The notes beneath the pieces were generated by a model. That model saw only the letters and a list, made by a program, of their open reading frames with translations, made no database searches and had not been told where the DNA came from. From Actinostola sp. cb2023 (Eukaryota > Cnidaria > Anthozoa > Actiniaria > Actinostolidae): a stretch of 64,000 bases of DNA. The position numbers and the translations under genes were made by a program. Each line of letters starts with the position of its first letter. The stretch's first letter is position 1. The stretch is taken from NCBI GenBank assembly GCA_033675265.1, contig JAUJYZ010000637.1, positions 86,001-150,000 of the forward strand. Direction: 5' to 3'. Positions 32,701 through 46,200 of this stretch are shown here, piece after piece.

Positions 32701-34238
32701 TTCTCCTTTGACCAAATATAACAGGTATCATACTCAAAAAACAACTGCTATATTTGAGCTTATCCAGTAATAATTAATGTTTGTTGTTTCATTGATGGGT
32801 TCTGTTTAATTATTCTTTTCAAAAATATTAATAATAAATTTAATAGAAAGTTAAAAATCAAAGAAAGGTAATAAATTCCGGTGTATCAGGATAGCTTCTT
32901 CCCGTTTTTCGAATTATAATTAATGGTGTATACTTATGGTGGAGCACATTACATTGTGTATGCATATGCTGGTGTTTGGTGTTTGGTGTCACGCCAGTTC
33001 TTTCAGTATTTTGCAACCATTGCAAGGGGAAAAAGTGCGCTCAAAGAAAGAGGCCATATTGCATGGCAAGTGCGCTCAAAGAGGCCATATTGCATGGCAA
33101 GTGCAGACGTAGGTGCAACATTGCTTGCAACATTGTCAGCAGTATGATTCCAGGGTGTATTTACAGTTGCTGCGCGCAATATTACTGAAGTAGAATGCGA
33201 TCGCACTTTCTGCAATATTGATTGCGCACAACAGTTGTAAAGGTTGACAAGCGGGAATCATATCAGGCACGGATCCAGACCCGGTCAAAATTTTTAAGTA
33301 GCAGTAATATAGCTCTCTTGAATGTTTAACGGCCGGTTCGGAAAACGGTCACGCTTTTTTCTGGATCTACGGCATTCAATGTAGCGCGTGTTCTCTGCAC
33401 CGTTACACTGCCTCCGTCATATGACGTCTTACGCTGTGACGTATTAGTGTCTGTGAACGATGCTGCAGCAAGCGTGCTGTCATTCTCATACCCAGACTCC
33501 TCTCATCATCGACGTGGTCGTCAAAATTTAACGACCGATCAGAGGGGTTCCCCAGAGCCCTCGATTTTTTCGAATGATGAGAGGGCTAGCTACGAGAATG
33601 GCGTGCTGTATGCTTGACAAAGTTCATACAAATGTACTCTATTCCCCCAAGAAATGATTGAAAACCCAATTTCTAGAAGACGATTGGCCAACATACCTTG
33701 ACGGATTTGATTTTAAGTGGTTCATTAGCAGACGACTCGTCTTCGAGTGATAGTCCCAGTCCCTTGGCCGTATGTTCAATCTGCACCTCGTAGCCCACGC
33801 CATGATGAGATCGAAAGAGATGGTCTGGGTCAGATGCTGGAGTGTGTGGATCTGTTAAATGTTGACTTCCGGCATCGATGCTATGTCTAGGTGAGTTATT
33901 TGTTGAAGACTCCTATAACAAAACGATCACAATATCTTGAAATTTCATTTCCGGTCTCGTGGGGGAATTTTTATTAGTTGATTTTTATTATCTGACTCGG
34001 TTCGCACATAGAGGGCAGTGTTAGCCTGTTATTTGAATCGGATAGAGGGATTCGAGGTCTTTGAACAGCCAATATCAAACAATTAAAGTAAAGCGCGCAA
34101 GTTTATTTTATCGTTGATATAATCGCAATGAACCGGCATCGTCTTGTTGCTTACCCTGCTTTGTTGACGCAGATCCAAAAGCTCTTGACTGGCTCGTAAC
34201 TTTACCTGTATATCTTTCTGTTGGTCTTTGGGTAGATT
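29707..34238 (-). CDS. WHRN: Whirlin exons 14-16: linker helix and PDZ3
   Basis: Exon 34155-34238 encodes VKLRASQELLDLRQQSR, probably helical. Exon 33697-33912 begins PDZ3 with GYEVQIEHTAKGLGLSLEDE and PLKIKSVK. Exon 29707-29880 completes it (EGPYAAHLSGKLRAGQEVCQ, then SDPDTKTLELVVKDP, stop). The 3.8-kb intron between the last two exons holds a 1-kb inverted-repeat element. Confidence 0.92.
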
Positions 34239-37200
34239 CTGTAAGAACAACAACAGCAGCTATTGAATGGTTATGCGCTTTACAATGAAGCGTTTTATTT
34301 TGTCGGACCCGGCGCTATTAAATATAGTCGTTTTCGTATGAGTGGGAAACCTACGGTCATGGTACGGAATCGAATAATTCTATTCAATCACAGCGCGCAA
34401 AAAAATCATTGCTCAACCAATCAGAATGCTTACACGGCACGGTCACGGCACGAACCTTTCCAGAACTACCCTCCCACTCGTACGAAAACGACTCTATCAT
34501 AAGACAATTCGAATCGTTTGTACTCCACGAGTTACAGTGCGGCAACATCGGGAACAATATTGTCGGCAATGCGACTGCAGAGTAACTATTGTCCGCGCAA
34601 AAACTGCATGTAATAATATAATAATAATAATGTAGATATGAACTCGCTGCTATCATACAATTGTCGGCATGTTGCGCGCAGTGCTGCACTGTTTTGAACT
34701 GAAATGGAAACTTTATTTCGCGAGGGTAGCACGGGACAGTATTTCAACTGATCAACTTTTGCCCCGGTTGCACGAAAGGTGAATAGCGCTATTCACCGGA
34801 AAAGTCCTACCCAACGGATAAAATGATGCAGTTATCCAAAAAATTATTTCCCTGCTGGCAGAGGTCTCTCTGATTCTTCCTTGGGAGCGAGCTGAAGAAA
34901 TCGAGACCTATCTCGGCAGAGGTCTCTCTTCCGCTCGCTCCCAAGGAAGAATCAGAAAGACCTCTGCCAGCAGGGAAATATATTATCTGCTGGATAGGAC
35001 ATATTCGGTGGATAATTAAACGCTAACCACCTTTCCAACAACCGGGACCTGGTAAGTACGGTTATCATTGAGGTGTGGCCACCCTCTTCCAACATTGCCG
35101 ATGAAAACTTAATTTCCAAAATTATTATGCAAGAAGTTACTCGAGGTAAATATTTTGCGACAACGACAACGACAGAATATACTTACCACTAAGTTACTGT
35201 CGCTGTTACTCTTTAACCTTCTCTTGTTTTCTAACGAGGATATTGTATGGCTTTCGTCGGACACTGCATAATTATGTACGCCATCCCAACTCTTTCTATT
35301 ACTTCTTGTATCATTGTGCGATTTCGATCGTAAGCGGTCCCCGTCTGACATATGATTATATGCGTTTATCATGTTACGGACCGAAGAGCGCGAGTGCAGC
35401 TCTTCTGTGACATTCTGATTTTCATCAGGAGTCGTAACCATGTGACCAGTTTTTGTTTCCACATCCGTTATTAAATTAGAATCGTTATCATTTTCTTTGT
35501 CGTTTCTGCAGAATTCTTTTGTGTTACTATGTTGTATGGACAGGACACTGGTGTTCACATCTTCAGTGGGTGGTATAATTGGACCCGGACTAGTTAGCTC
35601 AGGTTGGGTCACATGAGCGCCATTTATAGTTGCAGAGGTGAACTCCTTTGGCTTTCTGGTACGACTCTTATCATCAAAAAGTTGTACAACGCTGTACAAT
35701 GAGTTTGAATCACAAGGCGCGCTTTCATCTCCCCAGGACGTACTTCTCTCCAAACCAGAACGATTTGAAGTCGTTGCTTCCATAGCAAGAAACATTCCAT
35801 CTCGATGATCCTCCCGTGTGGGACTGTAAGGTGCCGGCTTCGGAGGAGGAATACTAGACTTTTTCCCGACCGCATTTAAGGTACTTTTTCCTAAACCTTC
35901 TCTGTCTTCACGTGTGGGACTGTAAGGTGCCGGCTTCGGAGGAGGAATATTCGACTTTTTCCCGACCGCATTAAAGGTACTTTTTCCTAAACCTTCAGTG
36001 CTTTGATGCTGAGAAGTACCTTCTAACCATTGTGTTTCTTTAGGAGTTTCCAGATTTTCAAAGGAAAGAACTCGTATGTCTATTTGAGGTGTCGCATTGC
36101 TCTGGAGAGGATCAGAGGGAGTACTCTTCTCCGTTATCTTCGCTTCTGTTGTAGACGAATATGGCTTTGGCATTGTTGGAGGAGCAACTGAAGGTTCCTT
36201 AATATCAATATCGACATATTCATTTTGGGGTCTGATCGGATCTAAGGAATGACTGGACAGCTTGGGCTTCAGAGACGGAACTGCATCCATACCATCAATA
36301 TCTACATAATCGTCGTCTTGCTTATCGATATTAAGAGTTCTTGAAACGTTCTCTTTCATAGTTTGTTCTTGTGTATAAGTATGATATGGTTTGGGCTTGG
36401 GAGGAGCAACGGAAGAAATCTCTTCTTTGCCACTAGTGATTTCGTGTCGTTCGCTGTAATCTTTCTTTGAAGTGTCATCTTTTGCTGTTTCATTTAATTT
36501 TCGAGAAGTTTTCTTGGCATCACTCTTGTCCGTTGCTTCATCTTCGGACAAGTGGAAAGACCTTCGTGGCTTTGGAGGAGCGAAAGTAGAATGTGACTTC
36601 TTAGACTCAATATTCTGATTTCCTTCAAGATGACCAGGATCGAAATTGTCACCTATTGGCGCCGAATGATGGGACTTGGGTTTTTGAAGATGTTCTTGGA
36701 ATGACAATTCTGCAATTCTAGTCGTTGACGAAGATTCATCTTTACCGCTTTTTGCTTTCTCACTCACACTGACAGATGAAGGTATCTCCTTCTCAACATC
36801 TTCGTTATTCCTATTTATATTAGCTTTTGAATTTCTCGATCCCTGATTCATTTTGTCTAAAGTACCAAGATTAATGTCCTGAGCTCTCTCTGTTGTACCC
36901 CCATCATTGGAAGATGGTTTGTTGCCTACATGTTTGTCATAAGAGCTCCTCAAAGGTAAAACTGCGCTCGTGGTAATCGAATGGTCTTCAAGTTGTTTAT
37001 TAGGAGAATAGCTTCCTTTGAATTTTGAATGATGAAGAAGCGAGAAGCCACGTTTTTCTCTGTTTGTAGTTTCTGTGGGGAGCTCTGATGACAGTGTCTT
37101 GTCAGGTGATTCCTCATTCAAAGTATCTTCTTTCTTTTTGGTAGTTTTTGGTGACCTTTCAGTATGTGTGTGGCTTGACTTTTTCGTTTTTCTTTTGTGG

Positions 37201-40200
37201 TGCGTAACATCCTCATTTCTAACGTTGTCCCCAATGAGAAGACATTTAGTGATTTCACCATTGGTCACGCTCTGGGTTGGACTTCGTGGTGAAGATGAAG
37301 ACATAGGCAAGATGCCACTGAGTTCCAGTGGGGAATCCTGGTGTCAGAAAAAAAGAAGACATTAATTGCATGAAACTTTAAGCTAATTGCCACTGAAGGC
37401 AAACTCGTAGTATCTTTCCGCTGAGAAACAATTGGGACTCAGTTCAAAGCGGAAAAAATGCCAGACTACGAGCAGTCCCTCTTTTTATTATTTATTTTAT
37501 CAACTTTATTTTGGACTTTATTAAAGGAAATACGGGGTCAACAAATAAATAAATTACCTCAAATAAATAAATGCTAAAGGGCAAAAAAGAATGAATGCCA
37601 AAAAGGGAAGGAAACGAACGGGGACACATCCCATGCAAAGTTGCCCGACTCAGTCGAAGAAGAACATTCTGCTCCAATGCCCATGAACAATAGCACCAGG
37701 TTGAGACTGCGGTAGACATATATTGCCATACATTTACTGTATTTTGTCTACCTAAGAGAGCATACATGTATGCTCTCTTGCCAGTGGGCCCCGGCCACAC
37801 TACTCCGTTTTCACAGTGTTTTCCATTGTTTTCTATTCCCTTGAGGACGGAGAACAATACAAAAACGATACGAATACGCAACTTGAAGCCATTGTTATTG
37901 GTCATCGAAGCGAATTCGGGAAATGTCTATTGGGAGAGAGAACGAAGAAGTAAAACAAATGACTGCTTGCGGCAGTGTTTCGTGGTGTCGGTGGCAAAGA
38001 TAATAGTAATAATTTTTATGATGATGATCTGATGATGCAAATGTTGATATAATGTTTCATTAGGTTGGTGATAGAATGACTGCTACTGAGTGATTGTGAT
38101 GACAAGGGATGATAATGATGATGAGACATTTATTTTACCTCGAATATCACACCCTATATGGTAACATTGATACTACTTCATGAACGTTAACGATACAGAT
38201 GATATGCGAATGGCATATAGGTCGGATTACTGAAATAATGTGCAACTTACTTGAGATTCATCGAGTGAATTATTGGTCGACATAAAACTAAATAAACCGT
38301 CAATTTCTGCATCATATGTCAGTGTCTAAAAATCGATACATGAAATGATGTTAGAAAGAACCAAAAGACAAAATAATAAAAGCAATCACTGAATTACCTT
38401 ATCGAGTGAACTTTGGCCCTCATCGTTGTTAGCCTACAAATAATAAAATATAAAATCATTTTCTTGTGTATCCTTAGAAAACTTTAAAAATACAACCTTT
38501 GTAGAACGCAGATGGACTGTATGCATGCAGACTACTATGCACGGATTTGCACCTCAACAGAACATTCCCGATATTTTTGTTTCTTTATATACCAATTTTG
38601 AATTCATTGTAATTTAACCAAACCAGGATGGTGAATAACTTTCGTAATAGAGTCGTTTTCGTATGAGTGGGAAATCCCCCAAATCGTTGCTCAACCAATC
38701 AGAATGCTTGGCACGGCACCGTCACCTTACGAACCGTACCGTAACTACTTCCCACTCTTACGAAAACGACTCTATCTCTTACCTTCACGCCTCTCATGTT
38801 TGAAGGTAATATTTCCGGTACTCTTGGAGGAGTAATAGGACGAGAGTCTGCACCACCGTGAGAATCCTGAAAGAAATGCATTGATGATCAGGCGCTCGAT
38901 TTTATGAGGTGGAGCATATGGGCATTTTGTCTGCGCATGCGTCAACAAAGTAGAATAACATTGAAGTCTGATGCATTTGTCAGGTGGTAGCTCATTGAAA
39001 GGATTTTTTGTCGGAGATCTACGCGTTTCTAAAGTTTAAGCGTTATGGAAGTTTACACATTGTTAAAGACTATAAACACTTCTTCCCCTGGGTATATATT
39101 TGGCCGCTGTTATTTCTTTTGATGTAGAGATATTTTGCTTTGAAATGCGACTATGGTGTTTGGAGTTCAGCGTTGATTATTTCCACAATCAAGTATTCTA
39201 CAGCAGTGGATGAACGTTAGGTAACTGTGAAGAAAGTAAACTTTTATAATTTTAATGAAATGGTCTTTCAGGTAGAAGCGATTTCGAGCTATGGCCCGGT
39301 GAATCTTTAGAAGTGTTCGATTTAGATCGAACTTTAACGAGATATTGCTTGAAATTTGTACCTACCCCCAAGTTGGAGATATTTACCACAGCATTCATTC
39401 CTTTATATAATTTCAGTTTTTATAGGGAATGGGGCTTCAAAAAATTCGTAGTGTCAGATTAAATAGATTCTTCTCACCCTATACTCGGTGTAATGGGCGG
39501 AATTGTTGTTTTGTGATACTGTTCGAAGCTATGGTTCTCTCATATCTTTGTCTATTTCCTTATTCTAAGTCTTTGAAAGTATAAATGAGAGAACAAACTT
39601 TACAGAAAAATTCGTTGTTAAGAAAATTAAAATTTGTTTCCACTCTTTTGAATTGCAGCATTTTTGCTTACAAGTTGCTGGATTCGCGACGAGCAGAAAT
39701 GTGGACTTCAAGCATTCAAGTCAAATTATCTTTCGATTTCTACCTTCCCCCCAAGCTGCTTACTGTTACGAAGGCGAAGATTATTCAATAGTCATTCCAT
39801 TTATCACAATAAACAAGACGCTCAATGAGCGTACACTCGGGCTTATGACAAGGACAATGTCAGTTGCGTGAGGAGAGACCTGACAATGACTGACAGTTGC
39901 GTGACGAGGGAGACTGTATATACATGTATGTGTCGAGTTCATTTGATTTGCCTTTGACTTTGAGTTCATTTGATTACCTTTTGACTTTGAGTTCAATTGA
40001 TTTGATTTTGATGAGTTCGTGTAAAGGCCCCCTCTCTAGCTTCAGATCCCGAAACGTCGAGTTTGGAATCGAGTTCGAGTTCGGGTTCGAGTTACGGTTC
40101 GAACGTCGAATAAAACAAGGACATCTTCTTCAATACAATATCATTTCTCTGACGTCATGACAATCAGTGACAGTTGAGTGACGAGGGAGACTATGAGTCG

Positions 40201-43200
40201 GATGAGTACGAACATGATACGTCTTGAGGTTGCATAGGTCAGATGGTTCCGATAACGCCCTCGCGTTACGACAGTCAGGCAGCAAGCAAAGCGATATTAG
40301 CTATCTAAACAAAATCTACTGAAAAATCAAACCCTTGCTCTCTAGCTTCAGAGACATAATACGAAGCTGCTCAGTAACGGATTATTAACGACATGTTGCT
40401 TTCACTTGAAAACTAAGATTCATAATCTACTTTAGTCCTGTGTGTGTGGTTTGTTCTTATCTGCTGAGTAATCTTGAAACTCGATACGATTAAATACGTC
40501 GCATACTTTCGTCATTCTTGAGCAGAAGAAAACTACTACTACCGAAAAACGCATTTTCTAACTCGGGCGGCCTACGGCCTGGGCCCGAGTAATAACTTTT
40601 AAAAAATTGCATAGCTCCTGCTATGAATGTTCAAAGTGCATGTATACGTAATACGACGAAGACGACGGGTGTAGATAAAACGCGGACGCGGACGGCGGAC
40701 GCGGACGGCGGACGCGGACAATTTTTATTTTATTTAAAAAAATAATTGATTAAATTAATTTCATTTTGAAATAATTTTATTTCAATTTAAAAAAAGTAGT
40801 AGAAGTACATAAAAGTTGTAAATCGGAAAATCAGGGATATCCCACCTCGTGACAGTTTTTTGTTACTTTTGTTACTTTTTGGCACCTCAAACAGCTAAGC
40901 CAAATTCCCGCAAATGCAAGCGGTGGGCTGGCATTAGCATATCCCCGATTATCTGTGGTATTTGCACGAGAGAAGCGATGAAGTATGTCTGCTGGCTTCT
41001 TAGGCACCCAGTATTCACATGGAAATATACAATTCCTGGTCGATCTCGATCCGTTTTGGTCAACTCAAGCATGTTAAGGCTTGACCAGATTCATTATATT
41101 AGACCCCCCGCATGGATTTCAGGTTTTCTATTGTAGGTTAAATGAAGAATAACCAATACGACGTAGAATTATTCGGATTTAATTTTGCACAATATTTCGA
41201 CTAGCCATACTAGTCTTCATCAGGTGCATGTGAGATTTTACAAGTGACTTGACTAAATATAATGGTAAAAAGGAAATGACGTTATAATACATGATATGAT
41301 AGCGAGAGATAAATAATGGTGTAACTGATTAGTAGGTTTCATCGCGTTTATTAAGGCCATTAGGTTCAAGAGTGTTAGCACGTGTTATGAGGTAAGCTTC
41401 TTTGGCTTTGCGAATAGCATCACGAGAAGAGAAAATTTGTTCTAAAGGAATTAAAAGGATATTAGATGCAGAGTGGTCAGGGTTAGATAGAAAATGTTCA
41501 GATGCAGTAGTAGGTTTAGATTTACTAGAAGGTTTGTCAACTGTCCTACGATGTCAGGAAATATGTATCGCTTTTTGATAAAAACTTTTGGGTGAAACAA
41601 AATGCATGTCCTTAATAAATTAGTATGCATAATTACACGATCACGTGATCAATGACGTCACAATAAAGGGAAAAATGACCAAAAAAATGCGCTGCTCATA
41701 GTTAGCTAGAAGCTAAAACTAAATATGGGAAATTGGTTGCCATAGGATGCGAATAAAGCCCACGTTTCGATTGGATGGTTTCAATGAGTGGTTAAGGCTA
41801 TATTAGATGGGTTTGTAGTCACGTGACCTGTTTTAGGCAATATCGCCTTACCAATAAAAATATGTCAACCAAATGAGACGGATTATTGTTAGAGACAATG
41901 ATATAAATACATTAAATGTGATAAATATTATACGCCATTGAAACTCGTCAGCGCATTTCCAGAAAACCATTTTTGGCCATAATCTACAAAATCTGATCAC
42001 GTGACATGACAATCGCAAAATACACAGTTGAATATTCTTCCTTTTACTGAACTCTACTGATGGAGCGAATTTTAAGAAATTCTACCAAGGTTTCAGCGAG
42101 AAAAGCTAAAAAATGAATTTGACTAATATTTGGCCAAATGCCAAGCCTTAACATGCTTGAGAAGATATGTTCTTGCTGTATGCGATACAATTACGAGGTC
42201 ACATGAAGGCCTTCCAATTTGACCTCCAGGTTTGAGAGATTGGCTACAGCCAAAACAAGTTTTCACTTGCGGCGGGCAAAATTGAAGCAAATACAACATA
42301 TAGGAGCCAAAGAGGGGTTTAGGGAAACCAGGGGATATAGGAGCGAACGGATTGCGCTGCAATTGTGGAGTTGCTGGCTGTGTGTTATAGTAATGTTGTT
42401 GCTGTAATTGTTGTGTTGTTGGCTGTATACAAGAAACGTTACTTGCTGTGTACAAGTAACGTTGTTGTTGTTGATGTTGCTGTTGTTGAATTGTTGATGT
42501 TTGTGGTAGTGTGTTACGTTGTTGCTGTACGTAAAGGCTGTTGATTTTGTTGTTGGGGTTGTTGCTGTGATGATGGATCGAGATATCTGTTGTTGCAAGG
42601 GATGCTGATTACAAAGTCTGTCCACCACGACTGTTGCTTCCTGGTTCTTGTTATTTCGGCCTCCTTTTCGACGACATGTCGATGGCTCTTCAAAATATAA
42701 ATTTAAAGAGTAGACTCATGCCCAGAGGAAGGGCGTATCAGACACCCTGGGATCCCCTGCCTACGCCCCTGCCATGGAGGGATAACGAGAAGATTCCGTT
42801 TAAAACGTTACTTAAAAATATTCCAGAAATTGGTACTGTAAGGTATGAAACTTGGAACAGGCGCATTCCGAATAGCGGTATTCTGGAGAGCGATCTGATT
42901 ATTATTATTTTAATTTTTTGACAGAGTCCTTTTTTTAAATTCTCCGGTTTACATCTTTTATGTACTCCTACTATTTTTATTTATTTATTTTTTGTTGTTG
43001 TTATTTCAGGTTAAAATTAATTAATTTCATTTACTATTTTAAAAATTAAAAAATTAAAAAAATATTGTCCGTCCGCCATCCGCCGTCCGCGTCCGCCGTC
43101 CGCGTCCGCATTTTATCTACACCCCGAAGACGACAGCCATTGTCAGTTTAGCTTGTCATGTCTGGACCTCCGTCACCTTGCAATATAGCGGGCAATTTAC

Positions 43201-46200
43201 ACTCATAATGCATCGTAAATACTTGTTATGACAACTGCAGCATGCCTTCAGTATTGATAAAATAGAATCCATCATTTTTGAGTTGCATATATTCATATAG
43301 ACAAATTAATTAATAAATATCTGAAGTAGAACTTCGCCATCTTATTTGTTATTCTTGGTATTTAAATTAGCGCGGGATGGCGCGGGATATATGCGCGTGT
43401 CAGAGGGTCTTTGTGTTTATGTTGGCATTTCACGCATGCGCAGACAAAATGCCCATATGCTATGCGCTCATGCTATGAGGTGGGGTTTGATTGGATGGAG
43501 GTAGGAAATAACGATACAAAATCTGTGTATCTGAGATGAATAAAGCGATAAATATTGGTGCGCATAGAGTACCCCACTGCAGATCATTTCTTTGTCTATA
43601 TTTCTTCACCATTTCCAGAAGATATACCTTTGCAGAGCTTCTGCTTGATGATGAACGTTCAGAATAGCTTGACATACTGCTACTGTATGAACGAATCGAT
43701 AGCGCATCTTCTTGAGAAGTGGCAGTCATATTGCGAGTCTATTGGAAATACAATGACGATAATTTTGTTGATGGTGTTGGGCGATTAAATAAAATAAAAA
43801 TATATAAAAAAACTCTTATTAACCGAGTGTGAGTTTCGCTACGCGCAGAAAAAAAACACTCGGTTCATAACCAACGCGGTTTAAAAAAAAATGTTAATTG
43901 TATACATGAATGGCTTCTGCACAGTAACAAATACAAGCTAAGCACAAAGAATGTTTTCATTCGCTAGCTATGTAAGCAAGTGAAGTTATGGACCGATAAT
44001 TGACATTTAACCAAGTATATTTGCCATATATTTTAAAAATAAGTGGGATCTTACAATCGGTTCAACTCACCTTAATAGCATCGATTTCTTTTTTCAGCAC
44101 CAAGTCGTCAAATCGATCAATATCTTTGGGAAGGATGGATCCGCGTATTTCAGTAAGCAGTGACACCTATAAGACGAGCAAGAGAAAATATTGACATATT
44201 AGAACTATATTCACAACACTGCGCATACTCTGCAACATACGCGCAGATTGTTTCAATACTGCATTTCTGCCCAACATATAATACATTGCTATGCACAGGG
44301 AGCCCAACACGGAAAAAGACGCGCGCGCGCACACTAGGCTTGGATAAATTCTGCTTCAGCAGTGAGCATTATGCCGGCAGAAAACCACCCTTCGAGCTCG
44401 GTTTTACACATCATATATATAGAGATTATTACATGTTAAGATCATGATATCGTTTTTATTCACGAGATTTTAATGACAAATCACGAACGAGCGAGTCTTC
44501 GAGCGAGTGAGTGATTTGTCATTAAAATCGAGTGAATAAAAACAATATCATGATCTTAACATGTCCTAATTTGTTTATTACACATTAAGCATTGATATAC
44601 AGTACTGATAAGGTTTAAAGCAACTTTATTAAAATCACTAGTAAAAGTCATTGTTTGCTCACCGAAAACTGACAACATTTTCTTGATATATCCATCAACT
44701 ATACTTCGAAGTTCTGCTCTTCTTTATCGCTTAAAATGATCCGAATAAGTTTACGTCTTCATTGGTCTTCCAAGCAGTGTTTTTCAAGAAAACCATCAAT
44801 ATCGTTTGAAATAGGTACAAATATCGAACTTGAAGCCGCTTCACTTCGCCCTCAGCTCGATGGAAAAAGGCGGGAATCCAAACGCGCTCGCGTCATGTAC
44901 AAATTATATAAGAGGGATTGTGATTGGTCAGTGTAATCTCTAACGAAGAATTTGATTGGACAATTCTATCCCGTGAAGTGATATCATATTTTATAAAATA
45001 ACATATATATAACGCGCGCTATGATTGGCTAAAAAGCTATGTGATATAAGAGCACATAAACATGGTTCATGACCTTGAACGACCTTGTAGCGATGCAGTG
45101 GATTTGATCGATCACAAAAGTATTTTTTTCTGTTGTCAAACATGTTTTATTTACTAAACAAAAGCCATAGAATTACAGTTTTTCTTGCTTAGTTAAGTTC
45201 ATGTTCTATGTAGATGTGATTTTGATGATTTTAACCGAAAAATAATTTTGCAAGAATTCAAACACGGCAAGAAACAAACTCGACGAATTGTCCAATTATT
45301 TTTGTCAACAAAAACGAAGAAAACTAAATATAACGGCTCGGTGTTCTCAATCACATACTAACCATTTTGTAAGTTATATAGCTACACATATATTCTCAAG
45401 TGTACGGCTGAAAATATCAAGAAAATATAGCCGTATTTATACCGACAAAACAGTGAAAACAGAGGCGATTCTTGTAGCTAGCTTACACGGCTACACGACA
45501 GGTTCGCCAGAACATTCATATCTCTAGTAAAATATGTCAAAGAGAAAAAATATATTGAAATGTCTCAGAAACGTCCATCGTTTATACATTCTTGTCGAGA
45601 AAATCGATGAAAAGATTAAAAAATACGACAAAAACTGGATATTGGCTACCTGATTTCGTGCTCCATTCATTAGTTGTCAAATATTTCAGGAAGTTTGACG
45701 ACTCTTCGTCATTGATCATGAATCGGCTCAGCTTTTCTCACTTTTCTTTGTGTTTCGTGTTCACAGGATACAAAAACAAAGTGTAACAAGCATTCTTCTG
45801 TAATTTTCTGACAGAAAATAGCATTCTTCAAAACGTTTTTCGTGTCAAAACTGACCAAACTGGGAAACGGCACATTGATGAAAGTTGTCGAGTCGCTTGC
45901 CATTTTGATTTCTTTCGTGAGATTTGATTGGATGATGGGCGATTTCTGACGCTTTTCAGGAGAATTGAAAATTTGATCAGTGAATCCTCGCGTAAATAAA
46001 GGATTTTTACGAAAGAAATCCTTGCAGTTATTTTATAAAAGCTTTATGGCTTAAATTTCACTAGTGATTGATATGATATCACTTCACCGGATATCAATTT
46101 TATTTACGGCTTTATCACACTGATATCAATGCTTAATGTGTAATAATAGGCCGATATCACACGGAAAACGTTTTCATTACAAATTTTCAGTAGACAATGA

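Larger units (their letters stand above)
40667..43124. mobile_element. 2.46-kb MULE-like element, 10-bp target duplication
   Basis: CGAAGACGAC lies directly at 40657-40666 and 43125-43134. Ends GGGTGTAGATAAAACGCGGA and inverse continue through alternating GCGGAC/GGCGGAC. Inverted homopurine-poor tails (ATTTTTATTTTATTTAAA) follow. Inside are a split minus-strand ORF with a CxxC/HxxxxC domain and a nested insertion (about 41064-42161). Confidence 0.85.

Noticed and set aside
39750..40160. Possible LTR because of shared TTTGAGTTCATTTGATTTGC with 22810-23240
   Set aside because: The two regions have no TG..CA borders, no target duplication and no internal retroviral-type ORF; treated as a dispersed repeat of unknown type.
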